Made by a program: the position numbers and the translations under genes
Source: Lautropia sp.
GTDB taxonomy: Bacteria; Pseudomonadota; Gammaproteobacteria; Burkholderiales; Burkholderiaceae_E
Reading direction: 5' to 3'
Assembly: GCA_030527825.1 (NCBI GenBank)
Contig: JAUNAC010000001.1
Coordinates: 1-64,000 of the forward strand
Length of the DNA: 64,000 nucleotides
The notes under the pieces: generated by a model
Told to the model about the DNA's origin: nothing
Databases searched by the model: none
Seen by the model: the letters and a program-made list of their open reading frames with translations, nothing else
Part shown: in pieces, positions 9,609 through 19,273 of the stretch
How positions within the stretch are numbered: the first letter of the stretch is position 1
Layout: each line of letters opens with the position of its first letter

Positions 9609-10937
9609 TTGATATTTCTGTTGCTCGCCCTGACGCTCATGTGTACGTCCGATGCCTTCTTTAAACGTCATATCAGGCTGCGCCTGGCGCTGGCCGTACT
9701 CCTGACAGGCATTGCGGCGGGATTAGGGGCTGCCGCTCTCTCCTGGCTGATTCATGTCGTCGAGCAGCTCGCCTTTGGACACAGTGAAGCACGCGTGCAG
9801 ATCATCACGGATGGCACCAGTCCCGAGCGTCGCCTGCTGGCCGTGATGGGGGGAGGAATAATCGTATCAATCTGCTGGGCCTGGCTCCAGATGAAGGGGC
9901 GCCCGGTCGTCAGCGTAGCTGCCGCGGTTGCTGCGGACACCCCGGTGAGACTTAGCCCCCCCTTGTTGGAGAACCTGTGTCATGCCATTCTGCAGATCGT
10001 GGCTGTTGGCTCTGGCGCCCCCATCGGCCGGGAGGTCGCCCCCCGCGAACTCGGCGCACTGTTTGCCGGACGGATCGCTGCGTGGTTCAGACTGGATGCC
10101 AGTACCCATCGACTGCTGGTCGCCAGTGGCGCAGCAGCCGGCCTGGCCGGGGTATATCAAGTGCCACTGGCGGGCACCCTCTTCACCCTGGAAATCCTGA
10201 TTGCGCAGTTTTCCCTGCGCAACGGCATCGTGGCCATGAGCGTGTCAATTGTTGCGACACTTGTTGCCCGGCTATCCGTCTCGACCCACACTTTCTACGT
10301 GGTGGGCCAGCTAGGCGGCTCAAGTCATGATGTACTCTGGGCTGCCATGATTGGAGCCTGTGTTGGCTTGCCTGGCCTGGCATTTCGACAGGCAGTCAAA
10401 CAGATGGAGTCTCGTCGGGCGCATGGCTGGACCGTTTTGTGGGCACTACCGATGGCCTGCCTGGCAACAGCACTGATCGCCATCTGGCTACCCCAGATAC
10501 TGGGTAATGGCCGCTCAGCCGCCCAGACGGCCTATGATGGAACAACGCTGGCGCTGTGCTCTGCACTGTTGGTAGGGAAGACCGTGAGCGTTCTCATCAC
10601 CCTGCGTGCGGGAGCCTTTGGCGGCACCCTGACGCCGGGCCTGTCAATCGGCGCATTGCTCGGCCTGTTTCTGGCGCTGCTGATCCGTCTCGTACCGGAA
10701 AGCGGCCTGCCAGGTACCGGCGGCGCCCTTGCCTCAATAGACCTTGCCGCCGCTGCGCTGGCCGGATCTGCCGGTTTTTTGGCTGTCTCCATGAACGCCC
10801 CCCTGACTGCCTTTGCCCTCGTCATGGGCTTCACGGGAGAACACAGTCAGGCCATTCTGCCACTCATGAGTGCCGTCATGATGGCCATGGCGACAGCCGC
10901 GTGCTGGCCCGCTGGCCACCATAGCACACAAGCATGA
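9609..10937 (+). CDS. ClC-family chloride channel or transporter
   Basis: The 442-residue polytopic membrane protein belongs to the ClC family. It contains the selectivity-filter segments GSGAPIGREVAPRELGA (GREGP equivalent, with the gating glutamate retained) near residue 135, and GAAAGLAGVYQVPLAGTLF near residue 180. No cytoplasmic CBS domains follow. The TTG at 9609 directly follows CAGGAA, while an ATG about 10 codons later lacks a ribosome site; either could start translation. The gene is on the opposite strand from the trp genes it separates. Whether it is a channel or a H+/Cl- exchanger is not resolved. Confidence 0.88.
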   Translation: MIFLLLALTLMCTSDAFFKRHIRLRLALAVLLTGIAAGLGAAALSWLIHVVEQLAFGHSEARVQIITDGTSPERRLLAVMGGGIIVSICWAWLQMKGRPVVSVAAAVAADTPVRLSPPLLENLCHAILQIVAVGSGAPIGREVAPRELGALFAGRIAAWFRLDASTHRLLVASGAAAGLAGVYQVPLAGTLFTLEILIAQFSLRNGIVAMSVSIVATLVARLSVSTHTFYVVGQLGGSSHDVLWAAMIGACVGLPGLAFRQAVKQMESRRAHGWTVLWALPMACLATALIAIWLPQILGNGRSAAQTAYDGTTLALCSALLVGKTVSVLITLRAGAFGGTLTPGLSIGALLGLFLALLIRLVPESGLPGTGGALASIDLAAAALAGSAGFLAVSMNAPLTAFALVMGFTGEHSQAILPLMSAVMMAMATAACWPAGHHSTQA

Positions 10938-11024
10938 ACCTATCGCCCCCGCTCGGCTACGCCGTCCTATCCTTAGCCGATACGTTTCGAACAAACTCTC
11001 CAGCCTTGACGGAACAGGGACCGA

Positions 11025-11597
11025 TTACACCACGGCCGGAGATCCCAGGGAAAAAGGCTGGTGGTTCGCCTGTTCATGGGCGATGAGCCACTGCTTTCGA
11101 AAAACGCCTCCACCATAGCCAGTCAGGCTGCCATTTTTGCCGATCACTCGGTGGCAGGGGATGATGATCGAAATGCGGTTGGCCCCATTTGCTGCTGCAA
11201 CAGCCCGGACAGCTCGTGGATTGCCCAGCTGCATCGCTTCGTGCTGATAGCTGATCGTCGTAGCATACGGAATATCTTTCAGTACACGCCAGACCCCCTG
11301 CTGGAAAGTGGAGCCAGGAGTATGAAGGGGCACCTCGAATACCTGACGTCGCCCGACGAAATATTCCGCCATCTCCTGCTCGGCCTGACGAGTATGGGTG
11401 TTCTGCCCTGGTTCGACGTTGGTATGGAGCAAACGGCATAGATCTCGATACTCCCGTTGCAGACATGCGGTATCTGAAAATTCCAGAAGGCAAACCCCGC
11501 GGTCACTGGCACACACCTGCATTTCGCCAATAGGTGTCTGAAACGAATGCGTAAGTAGGGCCCCCCCCACAGATGGGATAGTGCAACGAACATCCAT
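11025..11597 (-). CDS. ogt: methylated-DNA--protein-cysteine methyltransferase
   Basis: The 190-residue protein repairs O6-alkylguanine by transferring the alkyl group to its own cysteine. The reactive Cys148 lies in the family motif IIIPCHRVIG. Upstream are the DNA-binding helix region STFQQGVWRVLKDIPYATTISYQ and the RAVAAANGANR segment. The N-terminal half is the usual variable domain. There is no AdaA-type domain, so this is an Ogt/MGT form. It is convergent with the ClC gene and sits inside the insert that splits the trp genes. Confidence 0.92.
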   Translation of the reverse strand: MDVRCTIPSVGGALLTHSFQTPIGEMQVCASDRGVCLLEFSDTACLQREYRDLCRLLHTNVEPGQNTHTRQAEQEMAEYFVGRRQVFEVPLHTPGSTFQQGVWRVLKDIPYATTISYQHEAMQLGNPRAVRAVAAANGANRISIIIPCHRVIGKNGSLTGYGGGVFRKQWLIAHEQANHQPFSLGSPAVV

Positions 11598-11998
11598 CGT
11601 CTATTTCACTCTAAGTATGAGAACAACCCCCAGTCTAGATGGATAAATGCACAGCCGCCGCGATCCCGGCTGCACAACATACGCGCCCAAGTGCCATAGC
11701 CTATCTCACCGGTACGCCGACCATGGTAGCAGACACCGCCAGGTTCTGGAGCGCACGAACATCAGATCTACGGGCAACAACATTCCTATGAACAGCGCTC
11801 TGTCGCCTTCACATTTACATCGTACCGGCCTTGCGCTGCTCCATCTAGCAACACCAATTGAATGCTTAGCAGTTTCAGCATCCTCCATGCCCCGGATTGA
11901 CGGAACCGCGCTGCCAGCCCTGCCAGCAAGCAGCACCACCTGCCTTTGATGCCGGCCCTACGGGCAAGGTGTTACAAACATCGCGCCGCCGTGGTTGC

Positions 11999-12019
11999 AC
12001 CCTTGACTTTTTCAAGGGT
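11999..12019. repeat. 8-bp inverted repeat in the AT-rich gap
   Basis: ACCCTTGA and TCAAGGGT are perfect arms around a 5-base loop. No T tract follows on either strand, so a terminator is not supported. It sits at the left boundary where the sequence becomes strongly AT-rich. Confidence 0.35.
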
Positions 12020-12781
12020 CTTCAAAAACCAGATGATTGATAAAAACTATCGAATCAACACGCTTAAACTATTAAAAAATCTCTTTGTATCTCTGATACT
12101 TACCTAACAGTCTCATAGCCCACCAAAAATAATAGGACAAATACTGTAAATAAATCCAGCTATCGAAACCTAAAGATCGTGGGTGGGAATCTCTGTTTTT
12201 CAGAACGGACAAGATACAAATCGTAAACATAAAACAACTTTTTTATATAAATAGTTAATTTTAACTATTTTTAAACCTATGTTGTCTCCTATGAACAACC
12301 AGATGCCCAAAAAATCACTCTTTAAGCGAATACATTTAGATCTACTCACGAATATTCACATTGAACACCATGTCAGACCGGTTTGATAAACAGGCAGCAC
12401 ATCATCGAACCGCCCGATATTTTGCAGTTTTGCGGACATTGCACAAAAGACAGCGTGTAATCAACGCATATGCAATGAATTCCGACTCAATTGCGACCGA
12501 ATACGCGGCTGCCAATGATCTAACCAAGGGGTTAGTACGGAACTCCAATTCAGTGTGAATTAGTAGACAATCAATGTTGATTTTCAATGATTGTCAAGTG
12601 GTACGCCGTTTTTCGCCCAAGATTTTCTGGATCATCGAGCATTTTTTTAACGCAAACTTGTAACCAAAGGTAATTTTTTTCATCCGTCTCACTCCCACCC
12701 CCAAGCCAGCCGCTACACGAATCAAGACACGACGCCCGGGTCTGCATCGCAATCCGGCTACGGCCTTTTCCCTTTCATCGT
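12020..12781. other. AT-rich non-coding stretch inside the split trp block
   Basis: From about 12020 to 12660 base composition falls well below that of the flanking genes, with many A and T runs. Only short, unconvincing reading frames are present. A perfect 10-bp inverted repeat with a 2-base centre (AAATAGTTAA and TTAACTATTT) lies at 12249-12270. The stretch may hold the promoter of the secreted protein at 12782 or be foreign DNA. Bases 11598-11998 also hold no gene I can support. Confidence 0.5.
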
Positions 12782-13615
12782 ATGTCAACATCCATGAATA
12801 AGTTTTCCTTCTCCATAAATCCACTGGCTATTGGTCTATTCTCCCTAATCATGGCCAGCACACCAGCCCGACCACAGAGTGCTGGTGACGCCGTCTGCGC
12901 CAGTGCCGAGCGGATGATTGCAGATCAGGGATGGGGTGACGGCTACCTAGCAGGCATCAATCCTTCATGGACATGGTCACATGCCGGCTATTCCATCAGC
13001 GCCAAAGGCGGCTGGAGCCACTGGCCGTCTTGGGAACAGTCACGCCTGCCTCAATTCCGCGGCGTAGGAGGAACCTGGAACAAGCTCATGCCCTGGTTCG
13101 TTATCTCTGGTCCCCGGGGCAGCAGCAGCCCAGCACACATCCAGCTCGGGCAGATGTCGGTATTCTATTTTTCGCGCAGCTCACAGCAATGGCGCTTGCT
13201 GAGCCGGGACATGCATCCGGAAATCGGCACCTGCACGGCCGATACCGCCCTGACCGACTGCCATATGACCAGTTCCCCTGCTGCAACCGCCTATTCTCCC
13301 AACCCCCTGCATGGCTGGTTCAGCTTCGTCTGGATTCCGGGCGATGTTCAAGCCATTTCAGTCAGCGTTCAGGCCCGACTAATCAGTGGGGGGCAAGCAC
13401 TCATGACAGTCGGTGCGGACTACTATCCGCCCAACACGGCAAGCATGCGCGGTGTGGCTATCCCTGCAGCAGGCAACTCCGCGCCGCGCCGACTCCGTAA
13501 TAGCTGGACAACTGTCACCATGACGACTCTAGCTGATCAGACGACCGACGACACAGGCATCAGCCGTCAGGTCCTGCGTCGTAATCCGCCTGTGTGCAAC
13601 AATCCGGCCCGTTAA
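12782..13615 (+). CDS. secreted protein of unknown function
   Basis: The 277-residue protein begins with a signal peptide: a charged start, a hydrophobic core at about residues 14-26 and a likely cleavage near 30. The mature part is rich in Trp, Ser and Pro, with several GGWSHWP and WTWSH-type segments, and has cysteines at about 40, 147, 156 and 273. I do not recognise a family. A second ATG at codon 5 is an alternative start. Its stop codon abuts the stop codon of trpE with no bases between, so the two genes converge exactly. With the AT-rich DNA upstream it appears to be part of the accessory insert. Confidence 0.68.
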   Translation: MSTSMNKFSFSINPLAIGLFSLIMASTPARPQSAGDAVCASAERMIADQGWGDGYLAGINPSWTWSHAGYSISAKGGWSHWPSWEQSRLPQFRGVGGTWNKLMPWFVISGPRGSSSPAHIQLGQMSVFYFSRSSQQWRLLSRDMHPEIGTCTADTALTDCHMTSSPAATAYSPNPLHGWFSFVWIPGDVQAISVSVQARLISGGQALMTVGADYYPPNTASMRGVAIPAAGNSAPRRLRNSWTTVTMTTLADQTTDDTGISRQVLRRNPPVCNNPAR

Positions 13616-15127
13616 TCAGCTGCCACCATTAGCCAGACCGCTCTCAACCATTTCGGCCGCACGCAGGACTGCTCGGGCCTTCATTTCGGTTTCCTGCCAT
13701 TCATTCTCCGGCACCGAATCGTAAACAACGCCCGCAGCGGCCTGCACATTGAGCATGCCATCCTTGATGACGCCCGTCCGGATAGCGATGGCCACATCCA
13801 TTTCTCCAGAGTAGCTGAGGTAACCGCAAGCTCCTCCATAAATACCGCGTTTGACCGGCTCCAGCTCCTCAATCAATTCCATGGCCCGAACCTTCGGTGC
13901 TCCCGTCAAGGTTCCTGCAGGAAAAGTCGCCCGAAGGATGTCAATCGCATCCAGCCTCTGCTCAAGCAGACCTTCTACATTCGAGACGAGGTGAATGACG
14001 TGTGAATATTTTTCGATTGCCATCTGCTCGGTCACCTTCACCGTTCCCACCTTTGCCAGCCGCCCGATATCATTGCGTGCCAGGTCGATCAGCATGAGGT
14101 GCTCTGCTCGCTCCTTTGGATCAGCCAGCAACTCCGCCGCGGCATGGGCATCCTCCGCCTCGGTCAATCCCCGTTTTCGCGTACCTGCAATCGGTCGCAG
14201 GGTAACGCGCGGCGCGGCGCCCATCTCCTGGCGCACCAGGATCTCGGGCGATGACCCCGTGACATGAAAATCGCCGAAGTCGTAGTAGTACATATACGGG
14301 GATGGATTGATCGAGCGCAATGCCCGGTACAGCGACAGGGCAGAGTGTGGGAAGGGCTTGCGCAGCATCTGTCCGATCTGAACCTGCATCAGATCACCCG
14401 CAATAATATGCTCCCGGGCTGCTGCCACCGTCGCCAGATAATCTTCCTTGGCAAAGGGTCGCTCAACAGGCGTGTGGATTACCTGTCCATTGGCGTTACC
14501 TATGAGAAGATCCTCCGGCGCCAGTGCGGCGTTGCGCATCTTCATCCGCAGATCATTCAAGCGCTCACAAGCCCGCCCATAAGCTTCTGGCTGCGTCGGA
14601 TCAGCATAGACAATGAGGTAGATCATTCCACTCAAATTGTCGATGATTGCCAACTCATCGACGATCAGCAGTAGCAGATCCGGAACCCCAATCGGATCAG
14701 GCTTGTCAGCATGACCCACCCGCGGCTCGATAAAATGCACCACATCGTAACCAAAATAGCCTGCCAGACCGCCACAGAAACGCGGCATTCCCGGCAGCAG
14801 ATGCACTCGGTTACGTTTCTGATATTGCTGGACAAAGGCCAACGGATCTCCAGTCGCACTTTCAACGGTCTCCGCATCTCGTACTACCTCGATGCGGCTT
14901 CCCTTGGCGCGGATGGCGGTACGGGCTGGCAGGCCAATGAAAGAATAGCGACCGAAACGCTCTCCCCCCACCACCGACTCCAGCAGGAAGGAATTACGTC
15001 GGCAGTTTGCATCCGTCAACTTAAGATACAGCCCCAGTGGGCTATCCAGATCTGCCAGCGTCTGCAGCACAACCGGGATTCGGTTATAACCTTGGGCGGC
15101 GAGCGCCTTGAATTCGAGTTCAGTCAT
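13616..15127 (-). CDS. trpE: anthranilate synthase component I
   Basis: TrpE makes anthranilate from chorismate with ammonia from TrpG. The 503-residue protein shows the chorismate-binding fold: the feedback-site motif LLES at about residues 48-51, the PIAGTRKRG block, the EHLMLIDLARNDIGRL block, and the GTLTGAPKVRAMELIEELEP block near the C-terminus. It follows gph on the minus strand with a gap of 36 bases, so rpe-gph-trpE form an operon. Its usual partner trpG is displaced 4.3 kb downstream. I see no leader peptide with tandem Trp codons before it. Confidence 0.96.
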   Translation of the reverse strand: MTELEFKALAAQGYNRIPVVLQTLADLDSPLGLYLKLTDANCRRNSFLLESVVGGERFGRYSFIGLPARTAIRAKGSRIEVVRDAETVESATGDPLAFVQQYQKRNRVHLLPGMPRFCGGLAGYFGYDVVHFIEPRVGHADKPDPIGVPDLLLLIVDELAIIDNLSGMIYLIVYADPTQPEAYGRACERLNDLRMKMRNAALAPEDLLIGNANGQVIHTPVERPFAKEDYLATVAAAREHIIAGDLMQVQIGQMLRKPFPHSALSLYRALRSINPSPYMYYYDFGDFHVTGSSPEILVRQEMGAAPRVTLRPIAGTRKRGLTEAEDAHAAAELLADPKERAEHLMLIDLARNDIGRLAKVGTVKVTEQMAIEKYSHVIHLVSNVEGLLEQRLDAIDILRATFPAGTLTGAPKVRAMELIEELEPVKRGIYGGACGYLSYSGEMDVAIAIRTGVIKDGMLNVQAAAGVVYDSVPENEWQETEMKARAVLRAAEMVESGLANGGS

Positions 15128-15163
15128 GTGTGATGCCAGGGGAAAATTTTCGGAAATAAATGA

Positions 15164-15922
15164 TCAGGAAAACGCCCTGGTATTCACAGGCAAGCCGCGC
15201 GACATCTCCAGCCAATCGGCCAGGCAATCCAGACCAGCCACCAGCGCATCAGCATCCACGCCCGACAGCGGCTGACCTTCGTTATAGCCATAGGGAAGCA
15301 TCACCACCGGCATACGAGCAGCGCGGGCAGCCTGGGCATCATTGAGCGAGTCTCCCACCATAAGTACCTGACCCGGATCCAGGCACCAGCGGTGGGCCGC
15401 TTCCAGCAGCGGACCAGGATCCGGCTTCCGGACCGGTAAGGTATCCCCGCCAATGAAAAAATCGAAATACTGGCGCAGGTGAAAATGCAGAAGCAGGGGC
15501 TGAACGAATTCCTGCGGCTTGTTCGTGACGCAGGCCATGGGCAGGCCAAGATCCGCCATACGTTTTAAACCACTGGCTACGCCCGGATAGAGACGGGCGG
15601 CCTTGCCATTGCAATGCCGGTAATGGGCATAGAATATCTGGCGTGCCCGGGCAAACAGCTCACTTGCCAGATCAGCCGGCTGCCCAGCCGACGCCAGCAT
15701 GCGGGCAATCAATCGGTCAGCCCCCTTGCCTACATAAGTCGCCACTTCATCCTCGGGGCGCGGATTCAATCCCAAATCCTTCAACATGCCATTGGCTGCG
15801 GCAGTCAGATCGGGGATAGTATCCAGCAAGGTTCCATCCAGATCAAAACATAAAGCCCGAATAGCGGCCAGCCGCAACTGGAAATGGGCGGGCGGATGGT
15901 CAACAGGTTGTGCTGGTTGCAT
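15164..15922 (-). CDS. gph: phosphoglycolate phosphatase (HAD family)
   Basis: This HAD hydrolase dephosphorylates 2-phosphoglycolate formed during DNA repair. Motif I is FDLDGTLLDT about 25 residues from the start. TNKP is motif II and GDSLNDAQAAR carries motif IV. I chose the ATG at 15922, giving 252 residues; the longer upstream reading frame overlaps rpe and is not conserved-looking. It lies 25 bases after rpe and 36 before trpE, an arrangement known from Bordetella relatives. Confidence 0.92.
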   Translation of the reverse strand: MQPAQPVDHPPAHFQLRLAAIRALCFDLDGTLLDTIPDLTAAANGMLKDLGLNPRPEDEVATYVGKGADRLIARMLASAGQPADLASELFARARQIFYAHYRHCNGKAARLYPGVASGLKRMADLGLPMACVTNKPQEFVQPLLLHFHLRQYFDFFIGGDTLPVRKPDPGPLLEAAHRWCLDPGQVLMVGDSLNDAQAARAARMPVVMLPYGYNEGQPLSGVDADALVAGLDCLADWLEMSRGLPVNTRAFS

Positions 15923-15947
15923 GGCGACAGACTCCGAAAAACACCGG

Positions 15948-16634
15948 TCAGACCTTGGCCAGCGCCTGGCGGAAGCGCTGCATGACACCATGGTACCCTC
16001 CGTCCGCGTCAGGCGCACCAAAGATGGCGGATCCTGCGACAAAGGTATCAGCACCGGCGGCAGCCACATCGGCGATATTGTCAACCTTGACGCCACCGTC
16101 GACCTCCAGCCATATCCTGCGCCCGCTGCGCGTCTGTTCCGCGTCTATACGCAGGCGGGCATCACGCAACTTGGCCAGCGTACCCGGAATGAAGGTCTGA
16201 CCGCCAAATCCAGGATTTACGGACATCAGCAGCACAATATCCAGCTGTTCCAGCGTATAGTCCAGCCAGGACAGCGGCGTCGCCGGGTTGAAAACCAGTC
16301 CGGCCCGACAGCCGTGTGAGTGGATCAGCTGCAGGGTCCGGTCGACATGCGGGCTGGCCTCAGGATGAAAAGTGATCATGTCGGCCCCGGCATCGGCAAA
16401 AGCCGCTGCCAGCGCGTCAACCGGCTGGACCATCAGGTGCACATCGATCGGCATCTTCACATGGGGGCGTAGCGCCTTGCAGACCATCGGCCCCACCGTC
16501 AGATTGGGCACGTAATGATTGTCCATCACGTCGAAATGCAAGAGATCGGCGCCGGCAGCTTCAATGGCCTGAACTTCCTCTTTCAGCCGCCCGAAATCGG
16601 CCGACAGCATACTGGGTGCAATCCGGTAAGTCAT
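15948..16634 (-). CDS. rpe: ribulose-phosphate 3-epimerase
   Basis: Rpe interconverts ribulose-5-phosphate and xylulose-5-phosphate. The 228-residue TIM barrel has the family blocks [26 protein letters not shown] with its metal-binding His and Asp, [20 protein letters not shown], and [11 protein letters not shown] with the catalytic Asp. It is the first gene of the rpe-gph-trpE unit and is divergent from apaG, leaving 129 bases for both promoters. Confidence 0.96.
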   Translation of the reverse strand: MTYRIAPSMLSADFGRLKEEVQAIEAAGADLLHFDVMDNHYVPNLTVGPMVCKALRPHVKMPIDVHLMVQPVDALAAAFADAGADMITFHPEASPHVDRTLQLIHSHGCRAGLVFNPATPLSWLDYTLEQLDIVLLMSVNPGFGGQTFIPGTLAKLRDARLRIDAEQTRSGRRIWLEVDGGVKVDNIADVAAAGADTFVAGSAIFGAPDADGGYHGVMQRFRQALAKV

Positions 16635-16763
16635 ACGTCTTGCCCTGCCTATATGGCGAGTGTTGAATAGAATCGCATTGTATTCACGGAATCCCGTGCA
16701 GACGCCTTGCCCAAAGCACTATCGGGCCCCATCTGATCAATTCCTCAACACAGGATCCCGCCT

Positions 16764-17147
16764 ATGAACCCGGAAAACCGGTACGCAGTGGACATTACCG
16801 TCGAGAGTCAATACCTGGAGGAGCAATCCTCCCCCATGGAAGGTATCTTTGCCTTTGCCTACACCATCACCATCACCAATCGTGGCACCGTCAGCACCCA
16901 GCTGATCAGCCGGCACTGGATCATTCAGGATGACACCGGTGAAAAACGAGAAGTCAAGGGGCTCGGCGTCGTGGGGCACCAGCCCCTGCTCAAACCAGGC
17001 GAAAGCTTTCAGTACACTAGCGGCAGCCAGCTCCCCACGCCAGGCGGCACGATGCAGGGCAGCTATTTTTTTGTCGCCGAGGACGGCGCCCGCTTTGATG
17101 CCGAGATTCCCAGCTTCACCCTGAACATTGCCCGCACCCTGCACTGA
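16764..17147 (+). CDS. apaG: ApaG/CorD-family protein
   Basis: The 127-residue protein matches ApaG over its full length, a small fibronectin-III-like beta domain. Diagnostic segments are the FAYTITITNRG strand, the SRHWIIQD strand and the GVVGHQPLLKPGESFQYTSG block. Its biochemical role is poorly defined; links to cobalt and magnesium efflux and to Ap4A metabolism have been reported. It is 30 bases upstream of mltA and probably co-transcribed. Confidence 0.95.
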   Translation: MNPENRYAVDITVESQYLEEQSSPMEGIFAFAYTITITNRGTVSTQLISRHWIIQDDTGEKREVKGLGVVGHQPLLKPGESFQYTSGSQLPTPGGTMQGSYFFVAEDGARFDAEIPSFTLNIARTLH

Positions 17148-17177
17148 CCCACACCGCCTGAGCTGGCGCCTGCTCCC

Positions 17178-18326
17178 ATGAATCTTCGCTATCTTCACTG
17201 TCCGTGGCTCCTCGGTGCTCTTGCAATGCTGCTGATCATGGCAGGCTGCCAGAGCCCGATCCCGGCACCGTCGGGGGCCCCAGCCGAGCCGGCCAAAATT
17301 CCTGCCAGACAGATTCCTGGCCTGGCCAATGATGATCTGAACGGGCTGGATGCAGCCCTCCGGCGGCAATGCGCGCTGCCGCATCCGCCCTTCCCCTGGC
17401 CAGCACTCTGTCAGGAGATCACACGGCTGGACGCCGACCCCACACGCCTGCGTGAATGGATTGGACAGAGATTTCTGGCCCAGGAACTACAGGACACCGC
17501 CCTGCCCGACGGCCTGCTGACCGGCTACTACGAGCCTCTTTTGACCGGCAGTCGCGCCCGGGAGCGGGACTCACAGGTGCCGGTGCGTGCCATTCCAGCC
17601 GACCTGCTGACCATTGATCTCAGCGCCATTCAACCCCTGCTCAAAGGGATGCGACTGCGTGGACGGCTCAGCGGTCAACGCGTCATCCCCTATGCCGACC
17701 GCCGGGAAATTGAAACCCGGGAACAGCAGGGCATCTATGACACCCAGCCCGTCATCGCCTGGCTGGACAGCCCGGTCGATGCTTTTTTCATGGAAATTCA
17801 GGGATCTGGCCGCATACAGCTCCGTGACGGAACACGCATCCGTGTAGGCTACGCAGACCAGAACGGCCATCCCTATCAGGCCATCGGCAAGGCGCTGGTC
17901 AAGCGCGGCGCCCTGTCAGGCGAACAGGTCACGGCCCCAGCCATCAAGCAGTGGCTTCTCGCTCATCCTGCCCAGGCCCGTCAGGTCATGCAGACCAATC
18001 CTGGCGTGGTCTTCTTTCGCGAAGTACCCAGCGACCCGGACGATCCAGAGGCGGGCCCGCTCGGCGCCCTGGGCGTTGCGCTCACGCCGGGACGTTCACT
18101 GGCCGTGGATCGCAGCCACATCCCGTTGGGCACACTCATCTTCATCCAGAGCACTGATCCCATCAGCCAGCAACCCATAGAACGGATCATGCTGGCCCAG
18201 GACACCGGTGGCGCCATCAAGGGAACAAGACGGGCCGATTTTTTCTGGGGCTTCGGCCCCGAAGCCGGACAAAGGGCCGGCCTGATGAAAGCCCCTGTGC
18301 GCATGTGGCGGCTGATACCGCGGTAG
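17178..18326 (+). CDS. mltA: membrane-bound lytic murein transglycosylase A
   Basis: MltA cleaves peptidoglycan glycan strands, forming 1,6-anhydro ends. The protein is a lipoprotein with lipobox MAGC near residue 23. The MltA domain follows (GYYEPLLTGSR near residue 116, then FMEIQGSGRIQL). The 3D-like catalytic region AQDTGGAIKGTRRADFFWG near residue 340 contains the two conserved aspartates. The 382-residue length is typical. It acts at the inner face of the outer membrane. It converges with dsbC. Confidence 0.95.
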   Translation: MNLRYLHCPWLLGALAMLLIMAGCQSPIPAPSGAPAEPAKIPARQIPGLANDDLNGLDAALRRQCALPHPPFPWPALCQEITRLDADPTRLREWIGQRFLAQELQDTALPDGLLTGYYEPLLTGSRARERDSQVPVRAIPADLLTIDLSAIQPLLKGMRLRGRLSGQRVIPYADRREIETREQQGIYDTQPVIAWLDSPVDAFFMEIQGSGRIQLRDGTRIRVGYADQNGHPYQAIGKALVKRGALSGEQVTAPAIKQWLLAHPAQARQVMQTNPGVVFFREVPSDPDDPEAGPLGALGVALTPGRSLAVDRSHIPLGTLIFIQSTDPISQQPIERIMLAQDTGGAIKGTRRADFFWGFGPEAGQRAGLMKAPVRMWRLIPR

Positions 18327-18349
18327 GCACTCGTCCCGCCGCCGCAGAC

Positions 18350-19210
18350 TCAGCTTTTCCCGGAGGAGGATGCCTGCTCTTGCGTGGTCCCTCCGGCCGG
18401 GTGCTGCATATTAAGCAACTGATCCAGCTGAGCCGGCGAAATGGCACCTGGTACCCGGTTGCCATCCGGGAAAAACAGGGTGGGCGTACCCGTCACATTG
18501 AGCCGCCGTCCCAACGCCACAATATCTTTCACGGGCGTCTTGCAATCCCCGGCGTTATCCGGCTCCTGGCCACTGGTCATCATCTCCGCCCACGCACTCG
18601 CCGGATCCTTCGCACACCACGCCTTCTGCGACTTGGTCAGCGATGACGGAGCCAGGATCGGATAGGTGAACGTATAGATCGTCAGGTTGTCGATATTGGC
18701 CAGCACACTGCGCATCCGCCGGCAATACGAACAGTTTGGGTCCTCGAAGATCGCCAGCACCCGCTCACCCTTGCCATGAACCTGCTTGATCGCCTTGTCC
18801 AGCGGCAGATCCCGCTGGAAGTCGATACGCGACAGATCGGTCAGACGCTCATGCGTCAGGTTGCGCCGATGCTCGATATCGATCAGATCCCCCTCGGCCA
18901 GCACATATTTGCCACTGGCATCGGCGTAAACGACCGAACGGCCCACCTGCACCTCGAACAGCCCGGGAATCGGCGTCGGCCGGATCTGCTCCACCTTCAT
19001 TTCGGGGTTGCCAACCATCAAGCGCTGCATGCCATGACGGATGGCCGACTCAGTCGCCCCGTCCACCGAAGCCACCGATGCAGCCGCCGGCTCTGCTGCC
19101 AGCGACGGCGCCGCCAGGCAGGAGGCCATCATGCCGGCAGCCAGCACCTGACCCACCAGTCGACGCAGGGTACGGCGCTTGCCATGCGTTGGGCACATCT
19201 TCTCGATCAT
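18350..19210 (-). CDS. dsbC: thiol:disulfide interchange protein DsbC
   Basis: DsbC corrects wrong disulfides in the periplasm. From the chosen ATG at 19210 the protein has 286 residues, a signal peptide (hydrophobic core about residues 20-38), an N-terminal dimerisation domain and a thioredoxin domain. The active site CSYC is at residues 160-163 within FEDPNCSYCRRM. The cis-proline is in VTGTPTLFF. An ATG 14 codons upstream is possible but gives an odd n-region. The C-terminal 20 residues are Gln- and Ser-rich and look disordered. Confidence 0.93.
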   Translation of the reverse strand: MIEKMCPTHGKRRTLRRLVGQVLAAGMMASCLAAPSLAAEPAAASVASVDGATESAIRHGMQRLMVGNPEMKVEQIRPTPIPGLFEVQVGRSVVYADASGKYVLAEGDLIDIEHRRNLTHERLTDLSRIDFQRDLPLDKAIKQVHGKGERVLAIFEDPNCSYCRRMRSVLANIDNLTIYTFTYPILAPSSLTKSQKAWCAKDPASAWAEMMTSGQEPDNAGDCKTPVKDIVALGRRLNVTGTPTLFFPDGNRVPGAISPAQLDQLLNMQHPAGGTTQEQASSSGKS

Positions 19211-19273
19211 CGGATATCTCGCTTCCTGTTGAATGAATGAAACCGGTACCACCGTATTTCGCCACAGCCGGAC

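Noticed and set aside
12361-12558. A 65-codon frame in the AT-rich gap
   Set aside because: It has no ribosome site, domain or neighbour supporting it; one of many random frames in non-coding DNA.
12594-12824. A 76-codon minus-strand frame overlapping the start of the secreted protein
   Set aside because: Composition is not convincing and no ribosome site is present.
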